From Thermoplasmata archaeon (lineage in GTDB: Archaea; Thermoplasmatota; Thermoplasmata; Sysuiplasmatales; Sysuiplasmataceae): DNA of 17,924 nucleotides. Shown one piece after another: positions 1-4,810 of this stretch. The notes under the pieces were generated by a model that did not search any database, had not been told where the DNA came from, and saw only the letters and a list, made by a program, of their open reading frames with translations. Both the position numbers and the translations under genes were made by a program. The DNA is taken from contig JAKAPY010000005.1 of the NCBI GenBank assembly GCA_021811925.1, forward strand, positions 1-17,924, in the 5' to 3' direction. Every line of letters begins with the position of its first letter. Positions within the stretch are counted from its first letter, which is position 1.

Positions 1-348
1 AAAGTGCTGCTTCTTGTGGGATTCGCGGGCGGCAGGGCAGTTGCATACGCCGTGTATTTCATGACATATTCCACATTCCTCGCCAAACCAACTCTCTACC
101 TCGAGGACATCTTTGTGCTGCCTGAATTCAGGAGGGCGGGTGTGGGCACGGCGATATTCTCAATGCTTGGCGAGACCGCGCTGCGCAGGAGATGCGGAAG
201 GATGGAATGGTCCGTGCTGAAGTGGAACGAGATGGCACTGAACTTCTACGGAAAGATTGGCGCCAAGGAACTCTCCGAGTGGACTTACTTCAGGATGACT
301 GAAGACAATTTCAGCAGCCTGATCCGCGGAGGCAAAGCAGGGCCCTGA
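1..348 (+). CDS. GNAT family N-acetyltransferase (spermidine/spermine acetyltransferase-like), 5' truncated
   Basis: This is the C-terminal ~115 residues of a GNAT acetyltransferase, which moves an acetyl group from acetyl-CoA to an amine. Visible are the beta-4 strand YLEDIFVLPEFR, the acetyl-CoA pyrophosphate loop RRAGVG (R-x-x-G-x-G type) and the late segment WNEMALNFYGKIGAKELSEW, a pattern common in the diamine/spermine acetyltransferase-like branch. A full GNAT protein of this type has about 150-165 residues, so roughly 40-50 N-terminal residues lie left of the window. The frame is open to base 1, and the GTG at base 4 is unlikely to be the real start. The substrate cannot be read from the sequence; a polyamine or other small amine is a guess. 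Confidence 0.8.
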   Translation, partial: KVLLLVGFAGGRAVAYAVYFMTYSTFLAKPTLYLEDIFVLPEFRRAGVGTAIFSMLGETALRRRCGRMEWSVLKWNEMALNFYGKIGAKELSEWTYFRMTEDNFSSLIRGGKAGP

Positions 349-380
349 GCCTTAGCACATGGGTGGCCGCACGGTAATAG

Positions 381-384
381 AAAA
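381..384 (-). terminator. Short oligo-T run downstream of tRNA-Ser
   Basis: On the minus strand the sequence after the tRNA-Ser 3' end reads CCCCCTTTTC about 20 nt downstream. Archaeal RNA polymerase often stops at oligo-T stretches without a hairpin. This one has only four T, so it is a weak candidate. Confidence 0.3.
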
Positions 385-403
385 GGGGGCGGAATTGCCT
401 AAG

Positions 404-500
404 CGCCGAGGGGGAGATTTGAACTCCCGAGTCGCAGAGCGACACGAGCTTGCTGTTTAGAATTCCAGGCTCGCGCCTTACCGGGCTGGGCCACCTCGGC
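404..500 (-). tRNA. tRNA-Ser (anticodon GGA) with 12-nt intron
   Basis: Read on the minus strand, the gene folds as a class II tRNA: acceptor GCCGAGG/CCTCGGC (7 bp), a 3-bp D stem GCC/GGC, anticodon stem CGAGC/GCTCG (5 bp), a long variable arm GTCGC-TCT-GCGAC and T stem GGGAG/CTCCC around TTCAAAT. The discriminator base is G, typical of archaeal tRNA-Ser (tRNA-Leu normally has A). The anticodon loop is 19 nt instead of 7. Removing 12 nt between positions 37 and 38 leaves the loop CTGGAAA with anticodon GGA. The mature length would be 85 nt. CCA is not encoded. A TATA-like element lies about 28 bp upstream. Confidence 0.93.
451..462 (-). other. tRNA-Ser intron at canonical position 37/38
   Basis: The intron reads TTCTAAACAGCA on the minus strand. 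With cuts at 37/38 the precursor shows a 5' bulge AA|T, a central helix of CTGG against ACAG (three pairs plus one G-A mismatch), and a 3' bulge CA|A next to the anticodon stem. Both cuts fall after the second bulge nucleotide, as the archaeal splicing endonuclease requires. The inner part is only a 5-nt loop with no third helix, so this is a relaxed bulge-helix-loop form of the BHB motif. Confidence 0.85.
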
Positions 501-524
501 TCAGTGCATCGTTATTTGACTTCC

Positions 525-533
525 GTATTTAAC
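525..533 (-). promoter_or_regulatory. TATA-like box of tRNA-Ser
   Basis: The minus strand reads GGTTAAATAC, with TTAAATA centred about 28 bp before the tRNA 5' end. This is the usual archaeal TATA-to-start distance if the tRNA has almost no 5' leader. No second copy of this element points the other way; nadE has its own box further right. Confidence 0.55.
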
Positions 534-612
534 CGTAATCGATGGATTGAGCTTCGCAACCGATTCGTCGTGCGACAGAAATCGGATAGGGCTCCGAGGC
601 AGTCCCGACAGA

Positions 613-620
613 TTTAGATA
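613..620 (+). promoter_or_regulatory. TATA-like box of nadE
   Basis: TTTAGATA is centred about 26 bp before the GTG at 643. That distance places the transcription start on the start codon and predicts a leaderless mRNA. It argues against the longer open frame that begins with TTG at 547, because that extension would contain the promoter. Confidence 0.5.
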
Positions 621-642
621 CAGATTATCAATACTCGGAGAC

Positions 643-1440
643 GTGCAGCCCAAGTTGAGCAAGGAAGCTCATGGCAGGATAGTCTCGTTTATCAAGGGAA
701 AGGTCGAGGAAAGCGGCGCTTCAGGTGTCGCGATCAATCTGAGCGGTGGCATCGACTCCGCCCTGACTTTGAAGCTTTGCGTAGAGGCACTTGGCGCATC
801 GAAGATTCATGCCCTGATACTCCCGGAGGGGAACGACGGCGGCACAGATGCCGACGACGCCTCAGGTCTCGCTTCGTCACTCGGTGTGCAGGTACACAAG
901 TACTCCATCGGTGAAATCGTGAAGCAGTTCGCTTTTCTGATGGGCATCTCGGACAGGAGGGTCCTGGGAAACATCAAGGCACGGACGAGGATGGTTCTTG
1001 TTTACTCGCTGGCAAACGCAGAACACCTGCTTGTTGCGGGGACAAGCAACAAGAGCGAATTCCTCACTGGCTATTTCACAAAGTACGGTGACGGCGCCTC
1101 GGACTTCTGCCCCATAGGTGACCTGTACAAGACACAGCTGAGGGAGCTCGCTGTTCTTGTCGGCCTTCCATCCGTCTTCATAACCAAGACACCGACTGCT
1201 GGCCTCTGGCCCGGCCAGACAGATGAGGGTGAGATGGGAATGACATACACCGAACTGGACACAATCCTCTACTCGCTTGAGGCAGGAAAGAGTCCTGATG
1301 AAATTCCAGCTGCCACAGGACTGCCTGCAGGCAAAGTCGAGAAGGTTGTCGACATGATTCATTCCTCCAGCCACAAGAGGAAGCTTCCATCCATTCCAAA
1401 GATAGGGATCAGGACCGTGGGCATCGACTGGGATGTCTGA
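643..1440 (+). CDS. nadE: NH3-dependent NAD+ synthetase
   Basis: The enzyme makes NAD+ from deamido-NAD+, ATP and ammonia, the last step of NAD synthesis, in the cytoplasm. The 265-residue product has the ATP-pyrophosphatase P-loop SGGIDS at residues 34-39, then GNIKARTRM, GTSNKSE, the substrate loop KYGDGASD, PIGDLYKTQLRELA and the C-terminal TPTAGLWPGQTDEGEMGMTY. These cover the whole single-domain family (about 250-275 residues). There is no glutaminase domain, so free ammonia should be the nitrogen donor. GTG 643 was chosen because homology begins just after it and a TATA-like box lies 26 bp upstream; TTG 655 is the alternative. The 31-residue extension back to TTG 547 is basic and does not resemble the family. 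Confidence 0.93.
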   Translation: MQPKLSKEAHGRIVSFIKGKVEESGASGVAINLSGGIDSALTLKLCVEALGASKIHALILPEGNDGGTDADDASGLASSLGVQVHKYSIGEIVKQFAFLMGISDRRVLGNIKARTRMVLVYSLANAEHLLVAGTSNKSEFLTGYFTKYGDGASDFCPIGDLYKTQLRELAVLVGLPSVFITKTPTAGLWPGQTDEGEMGMTYTELDTILYSLEAGKSPDEIPAATGLPAGKVEKVVDMIHSSSHKRKLPSIPKIGIRTVGIDWDV

Positions 1441-1458
1441 GTCACGGGCGAATGCAAT

Positions 1459-1467
1459 GTTTTAATC
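1459..1467 (+). promoter_or_regulatory. TATA-like box of the threonine dehydratase gene
   Basis: GTTTTAATC lies in the 53 bp between nadE and the ATG at 1494, centred about 31 bp before that ATG. This suggests an independent, leaderless or nearly leaderless transcript rather than read-through from nadE. Confidence 0.45.
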
Positions 1468-1493
1468 CGCCACGTGCGTACTGTGTCGTTCCC

Positions 1494-2435
1494 ATGTTAG
1501 GCAAAGAGGTTGTCACGGAAGCTTCTAAAGTTGTGTACAGGTATTGCATCAGGACACCACTCTACAGGGACTTCCATCTTAGCCGCCTGACCGGGCTTGA
1601 TGTCCGCCTGAAGCTCGAACTGTACCAGCCCGTACGATCATTCAAGATCAGGGGGGCCGCGAACAAGCTGTCAAGGATCAGCCAGGATACAGTCATCACG
1701 GCTTCATCCGGAAACCATGGCATAGCAGTCGCGTACATGGCGGCCATGCTTGGCAAGAAGGCGATTGTCGTCCTGCCACAGGATGTAAACCCCTCCAAGC
1801 TTCAGATGATAAAAGACATGGGCGCGGAGGTCGCCTTCAGCGGAACAACCTCGGACGAGAGGATAAAGTATGCGTCTGACTACTCTGCAAGCTCGGGCAT
1901 ACCACTCATTCCTTCATTCGATGACCCGGAGATAATCGGGGGCCAGGGTACGATAGGCCTGGAGCTGCAGGAGCAGATGGACATCGATGCAGTACTTTGC
2001 CCGATTGGAGGCGGTGGCCTCATATCCGGCATCGCCCTGTCATATGCAGGCAATAGTTCCACGAGCATTATGGGAGTTCAGGCGGAGGGAGCTCAGTCGA
2101 TGAACCTGTCGGTGCATGAGGGGAAGCCGGTAACCTCGAGGTCGGCAACAATTGCGGACGGCATCATGGTCTCCACTCCCGGGGCAATAAATGTCTCTAT
2201 TGTGAAGGAGCATGTCCGCGGGATACTTCTCGTTTCAGATGAAGAGATTATCGAAGCGGCGAAGGAGATGTGGAACTCGTCGCACCTGCTGATAGAGCCG
2301 GCAAGCGCATCAACCGTGGCAGCACTCAAGAGGTACGGCCCGGAACTCGTTTCCCGCGGAGTGAAGCGGGTAGCGCTTATAATCACGGGCGGAAACGTTT
2401 CCGACAAGGTGCTCAGGATGATTGCGGCAGTCTGA
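1494..2435 (+). CDS. Threonine ammonia-lyase / serine dehydratase family PLP enzyme
   Basis: This is a fold-type II PLP enzyme of 313 residues. Threonine dehydratase deaminates threonine to 2-oxobutanoate, the entry to isoleucine. The PLP-binding lysine is K51 in the motif SFKIRGAANKL. The substrate loop is SSGNHG (71-76), the phosphate-binding loop is GGGGL (from about 172) and the family C-terminus ends in IITGGNVSD. There is no C-terminal ACT-like regulatory domain, so it is of the short catabolic (TdcB-like) or serine racemase-like type, without classical isoleucine feedback. ATG 1494 fits both homology and the upstream TATA-like box; the ATG at 1452 would precede that box. Threonine versus serine, and dehydratase versus racemase, cannot be settled from these motifs. 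It ends 3 bp from the convergent kinase gene. Confidence 0.88.
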   Translation: MLGKEVVTEASKVVYRYCIRTPLYRDFHLSRLTGLDVRLKLELYQPVRSFKIRGAANKLSRISQDTVITASSGNHGIAVAYMAAMLGKKAIVVLPQDVNPSKLQMIKDMGAEVAFSGTTSDERIKYASDYSASSGIPLIPSFDDPEIIGGQGTIGLELQEQMDIDAVLCPIGGGGLISGIALSYAGNSSTSIMGVQAEGAQSMNLSVHEGKPVTSRSATIADGIMVSTPGAINVSIVKEHVRGILLVSDEEIIEAAKEMWNSSHLLIEPASASTVAALKRYGPELVSRGVKRVALIITGGNVSDKVLRMIAAV

Positions 2436-2438
2436 GGC

Positions 2439-2915
2439 TCATTTCTTGTAGCCGATCTTCCGCAGGAAATCGCGCCTCTCCTTCCTGTCCGCCTCGGACT
2501 CGACTCCAGCAGGCGACAGGCCGTCGATGACGCCAAGGATAGAAGCCCCTCCCTCTTCCCTAAGGACAATAACCTTCAACGGGTTGGAAGTCGCGCAGTA
2601 GATATGTGTTATTTCCGCGACCGCCTTCAGCCCGTGCATCACGTTGATGGGATATGCATTCTCCATGATGACAACAAGCAGGTGACCGGCGCCTATCCTG
2701 AGGGCATTGCGCGCAGCTATGTCGGTCAAGCGCGCGTCGTTACCTTCAGTTCTCACAAGGCACTGCCCAGAGGCCTCATTGAATGCAGTGCCAAACCTGA
2801 TGCCAGGGGCAGCCGAGATGAGTGCCTCGTATACGTCCTCCGCTGTTTTTATGAAGTGAGATTGCGCAAGGATTACATTTGAACCCTCTGGCGCCTCGAC
2901 CGCAACAGTCTCTAT
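2439..2915 (-). CDS. Adenosine-specific kinase family protein (PF04008-like), no canonical start codon
   Basis: The frame matches the ~160-residue adenosine-specific kinase family along its full length: IETVAVEAPEGSNVI, then QSHFIKTAEDVYEAL, GIRFGTAFNEASG, EGND, IGAGHLLVV, ENAYPINVMHGL, CATSNPLKVIV, ILGVIDGLSPAGVE and the C-terminal RRDFLRKIGYKK. The family is thought to phosphorylate adenosine or a related nucleoside. Upstream of IETV the frame is open back to the TGA ending the membrane protein gene (2957-2955) but has no ATG, GTG or TTG. The coordinate given starts at ATA 2915. The first in-frame GTG (2756) would delete the first third of the domain. ATGs at 2944 (behind TGAGGG) and 2932 are one base out of frame, and one extra base in the CACCAC run near 2918 would join them. 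See the finding on this gene. Confidence 0.75.
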   Translation of the reverse strand: METVAVEAPEGSNVILAQSHFIKTAEDVYEALISAAPGIRFGTAFNEASGQCLVRTEGNDARLTDIAARNALRIGAGHLLVVIMENAYPINVMHGLKAVAEITHIYCATSNPLKVIVLREEGGASILGVIDGLSPAGVESEADRKERRDFLRKIGYKK

Positions 2916-2954
2916 CTGTGGTGGCGTTTCATCACCCGATTCATCAGTGTGCCC

Positions 2955-3401
2955 TCAGAAGGAAGGCGGCGGGGGCTGCTGCTGGTAGTAAGGCTGGTAA
3001 GCCGGGGGATGCCTCGCTATTGAGTCCCTTATCTTGACATATGCGATTATCAGCAGTATGCCGGTTATTATCCCCCCGAAAATAAGTGTTATGACGCCAA
3101 GCACGAGTGCAGGCGTCTCGGCCTCGGTTACCCTCTCCTCGGAAAGCTTCTTGTAAACAAGGAAGTACTCGAGAAGAATCCAGATGAAGCCGATTGCGAA
3201 TCCAAAGGCGAAAACCGACCCGAATAGGCCCAGGCCCACGGCGGGGAAGGAAGCGGTAACACTTCCTGCCCCCGCGGTGCTTCCCAGAAATAGGGCAAGG
3301 AATGTTATGGTGATGATTAAACCAACGATGAAAAACAAAGACTGGAGTATGATTGCAACCAGCGTCAGTGTTTTCGCACTACTTGCGTCCGAATCCAACA
3401 T
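2955..3401 (-). CDS. Small multi-pass membrane protein with Pro/Gln-rich C-terminal tail
   Basis: The product of about 148 residues has three to four hydrophobic segments: LTLVAIILQSLFFIVGLIIT and the following ITFLALFLG, then VGLGLFGSVFAFGFAIGFIW, then VLGVITLIFGGIITGILLII. It ends in a cytosolic-looking tail rich in proline, tyrosine and glutamine (PPAYQPYYQQQPPPPSF). The layout resembles small DUF4064/DUF4870-type membrane proteins with low-complexity tails, but that family call is only by appearance. Function is unknown. ATG 3401 was chosen because a TATA-like ATTAATAG lies about 26 bp upstream; ATG 3470 adds 23 polar residues and would put the promoter inside the gene. The adenosine kinase frame follows directly after its stop codon, in the same frame. 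Confidence 0.7.
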   Translation of the reverse strand: MLDSDASSAKTLTLVAIILQSLFFIVGLIITITFLALFLGSTAGAGSVTASFPAVGLGLFGSVFAFGFAIGFIWILLEYFLVYKKLSEERVTEAETPALVLGVITLIFGGIITGILLIIAYVKIRDSIARHPPAYQPYYQQQPPPPSF

Positions 3402-3423
3402 GCGCCCTTGAACCTTGTGCGAA

Positions 3424-3431
3424 CTATTAAT
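3424..3431 (-). promoter_or_regulatory. TATA-like box of the small membrane protein gene
   Basis: ATTAATAG on the minus strand is centred about 26 bp before the ATG at 3401. It predicts a leaderless transcript that probably also carries the downstream adenosine-specific kinase frame. Confidence 0.45.
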
Positions 3432-3533
3432 CCTTTGGCGCAGCCTGCTATGAACGTCCGTTGCATTCATTCAAGCCGCCCCCTCCAGCAAATCACACGG
3501 GCTGGAATTGTCGAAGAGTTGGCCTTGGATTAG

Positions 3534-3542
3534 TTTTATCTA
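3534..3542 (+). promoter_or_regulatory. TATA-like box of tRNA-Gln
   Basis: TTTTATCTA lies about 34 bp before the tRNA 5' end. The start of transcription would be near 3562-3566, giving a 5' leader of under 10 nt for RNase P to remove. Confidence 0.5.
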
Positions 3543-3557
3543 CCATTTCGATGGTAG
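3540..3557. repeat. Perfect 7-bp inverted repeat with TTCG loop in the tRNA-Gln promoter
   Basis: CTACCAT-TTCG-ATGGTAG is a perfect palindrome with a 4-base spacer. It sits between the TATA-like box and the predicted transcription start of tRNA-Gln, so it is more likely a DNA-level site than an RNA hairpin. No regulator can be named. Confidence 0.5.
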
Positions 3558-3571
3558 TGCGGCATCGTATT

Positions 3572-3644
3572 AGCCCCGTAGTGTAGCGGTCAATCATGCG
3601 AGACTCTGGATCTTGCGACGGCAGTTCGAATCTGCCCGGGGCTA
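3572..3644 (+). tRNA. tRNA-Gln (anticodon CUG)
   Basis: The 73-nt gene has acceptor AGCCCCG/CGGGGCT, a short 3-bp D stem, anticodon stem CGAGA/TCTTG with loop CTCTGGA (anticodon CTG at 3606-3608), and T stem GGCAG/CTGCC around TTCGAAT. The discriminator is A and CCA is not encoded. The D arm GTGTAGCGGTCAATCAT is typical of archaeal tRNA-Gln. It has no intron. In most archaea this tRNA is first charged with glutamate and then amidated by GatDE; no such gene is in the window. Confidence 0.95.
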
Positions 3645-3650
3645 CTTTTT
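3645..3650 (+). terminator. Oligo-T terminator of tRNA-Gln
   Basis: CTTTTT follows the discriminator base directly (five or more T). This is a typical archaeal intrinsic stop signal for a tRNA gene. Confidence 0.5.
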
Positions 3651-3689
3651 CAACCCCTGCAACACTCCCTTGCAGTCCACGGCAACCGT

Positions 3690-4469
3690 TCAGGCAGTTG
3701 TTTTGAATTTCCTTTCAGCATGTTTGAGGTATACGCTTTCAACGTCTTCCTTGTCTATCTTAAGGTTCTTGGCAATGACCGCTGGAGACACGTCCGGATT
3801 GAATTGCCTGGCTTTTGCAACCAGTTCACCCAGGAACTGGGAATATGTCTTCGCGTCTGCGGATTCCCACTGCCTGTCAAACCTCTCCTTGAAAACATGT
3901 GCGATGCTCTCGGAGCCGATGTGGTGCCCATTCTTGGTGGGCCTGCCCTTTCCGCCCGAGCCCGGAACACCGATTATGACAGAACTGTCGTCCATTATCA
4001 TGAAACGACCATCATTGACTATTATGTCCGGATGGAACTTCACTTCAGCTCCCTTCTCCATGTAGCGCTTGGCCATTTCCAGCCTGTCCGGCGAAGAGGG
4101 CAGAAGGTAGCGGAATGTAATTCCACTCGAGCTTGCATGACCTACCGAATCGAGTATGAGTTTCACCACACCCGCATCCTCGGGCGTGGGTGTTGTCCCT
4201 GTTACCATCGCGTATACGTATTTCGTGCTTGCCTGAATGGCCGATATGACTGCGTCGAAGTATTCCTGCCTGGATATTGCGTCCGTAGCCATTGACACGT
4301 GCTGCAGCAGCAGGTCCCTGGCCCTGATTTCTCTCCTTGTTGCCAGGAGGAGGAGAAGCGTTGCTCCAAGAAGTGCAATTTCCACTGCCAGGAGGGCTAC
4401 CTGGAGATACGCCAGGTTAAAACTGAACAGCAATGGAAGTGAAGACACCAGACCCATTATCTGAACCAT
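3690..4469 (-). CDS. Membrane-anchored protein with degenerate phospholipase D-like domain
   Basis: The ~259-residue product starts with two hydrophobic stretches (about residues 5-20 and 21-43, the second reading LQVALLAVEIALLGATLLLL), followed by charged RREIRARD, so the rest should be cytosolic. The central part looks like one half of a PLD fold: the segment HPDIIVNDGRFMIMDDSSVI aligns with the place of the HxKxxxxD motif, and VIIGVPGSGG follows like the usual GSxN region. The catalytic His-x-Lys pair is not intact, so nuclease or lipase activity is doubtful. This form is also seen as a ligand-sensing domain in archaeal regulators. The C-terminus (NPDVSPAVIAKNLKIDKEDV) could be a small helix-turn-helix. 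ATG 4469 was chosen for its GAGGTG ribosome site 9 nt upstream. Its role is unknown. Confidence 0.65.
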   Translation of the reverse strand: MVQIMGLVSSLPLLFSFNLAYLQVALLAVEIALLGATLLLLLATRREIRARDLLLQHVSMATDAISRQEYFDAVISAIQASTKYVYAMVTGTTPTPEDAGVVKLILDSVGHASSSGITFRYLLPSSPDRLEMAKRYMEKGAEVKFHPDIIVNDGRFMIMDDSSVIIGVPGSGGKGRPTKNGHHIGSESIAHVFKERFDRQWESADAKTYSQFLGELVAKARQFNPDVSPAVIAKNLKIDKEDVESVYLKHAERKFKTTA

Positions 4470-4477
4470 CTTCTTTT

Positions 4478-4485
4478 CCACCTCT
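4478..4485 (-). promoter_or_regulatory. Ribosome binding site deciding the start of the PLD-like gene
   Basis: The minus strand reads AGAGGTGG followed by AAAAGAAG and ATG 4469. The GAGGTG core matches the archaeal anti-SD. It favours this start over the upstream ATGs at 4508 and 4583, which lack such a site. Confidence 0.6.
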
Positions 4486-4756
4486 TTCGAAATCCGGCAC
4501 TGACCCATTCGACAAGGCTCTGGTACAAATGCCTTTGTTTTTCGTGAAGCGAGGGCATTCCTGTGCTGCATGGGAAAAGGCACGACAGAGTCCGTGGCGT
4601 TCGTTGCCCCTTCATTCGGTGAGATGTCTGCCCTGCTCTGAACAGCAAATGGAAACTTTCACTGTCTTCCATGAATGCTGTCTCTGCCCAAGCGCATAGC
4701 TAAACAGGAACCTCAGCAGGTGTGGAAATCTGTAGCTGCTGCGCGATTCCAAGAGT
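4486..4756. other. Divergent intergenic region with no recognised gene
   Basis: This is the space between the minus-strand PLD-like gene and the plus-strand MFS gene. The open frames crossing it are compositionally unconvincing and match nothing recognisable. It should contain the promoter of the PLD-like gene, but no clear TATA box for that gene stands out. No tRNA, repeat array or strong hairpin was found. Confidence 0.5.
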
Positions 4757-4765
4757 TCATATACA
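4757..4765 (+). promoter_or_regulatory. TATA-like box of the MFS exporter gene
   Basis: TCATATACA is centred about 50 bp before the ATG at 4811. Transcription should start near 4787 and leave a leader of about 24 nt that contains a weak CGAGG ribosome site (4793-4797). This gene therefore appears to have a leader, unlike several neighbours. Confidence 0.45.
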
Positions 4766-4810
4766 GATTGTTTTTTCAAACAAAATCAGTCAACGAGGCA
4801 TCAATTCGCA

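Noticed and set aside
404..500. tRNA-Leu or a suppressor tRNA as the identity of the class II tRNA
   Set aside because: No placement of T33 gives a Leu anticodon, the discriminator is G, and splicing at 37/38 gives a normal Ser GGA loop.
547..642. N-terminal extension of nadE back to TTG 547
   Set aside because: It contains the TATA-like box, reads as basic, non-family sequence, and would leave no room for a promoter.
2439..2756. Adenosine-specific kinase starting at the in-frame GTG 2756
   Set aside because: It would remove the conserved QSHFIKTAEDVYEAL and GIRFGTAFNEASG parts, which are intact just upstream in the same frame.
3755..4295. Plus-strand open frames opposite the PLD-like gene (for example 3720-4295)
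   Set aside because: They are shadows of the minus-strand gene: rich in Cys/His/Arg, with no recognisable motif and no ribosome site.
4631..4646. Imperfect palindrome TGCTCTGAACAGCA
   Set aside because: It has only four clean base pairs and no positional relation to a promoter; chance is likely.
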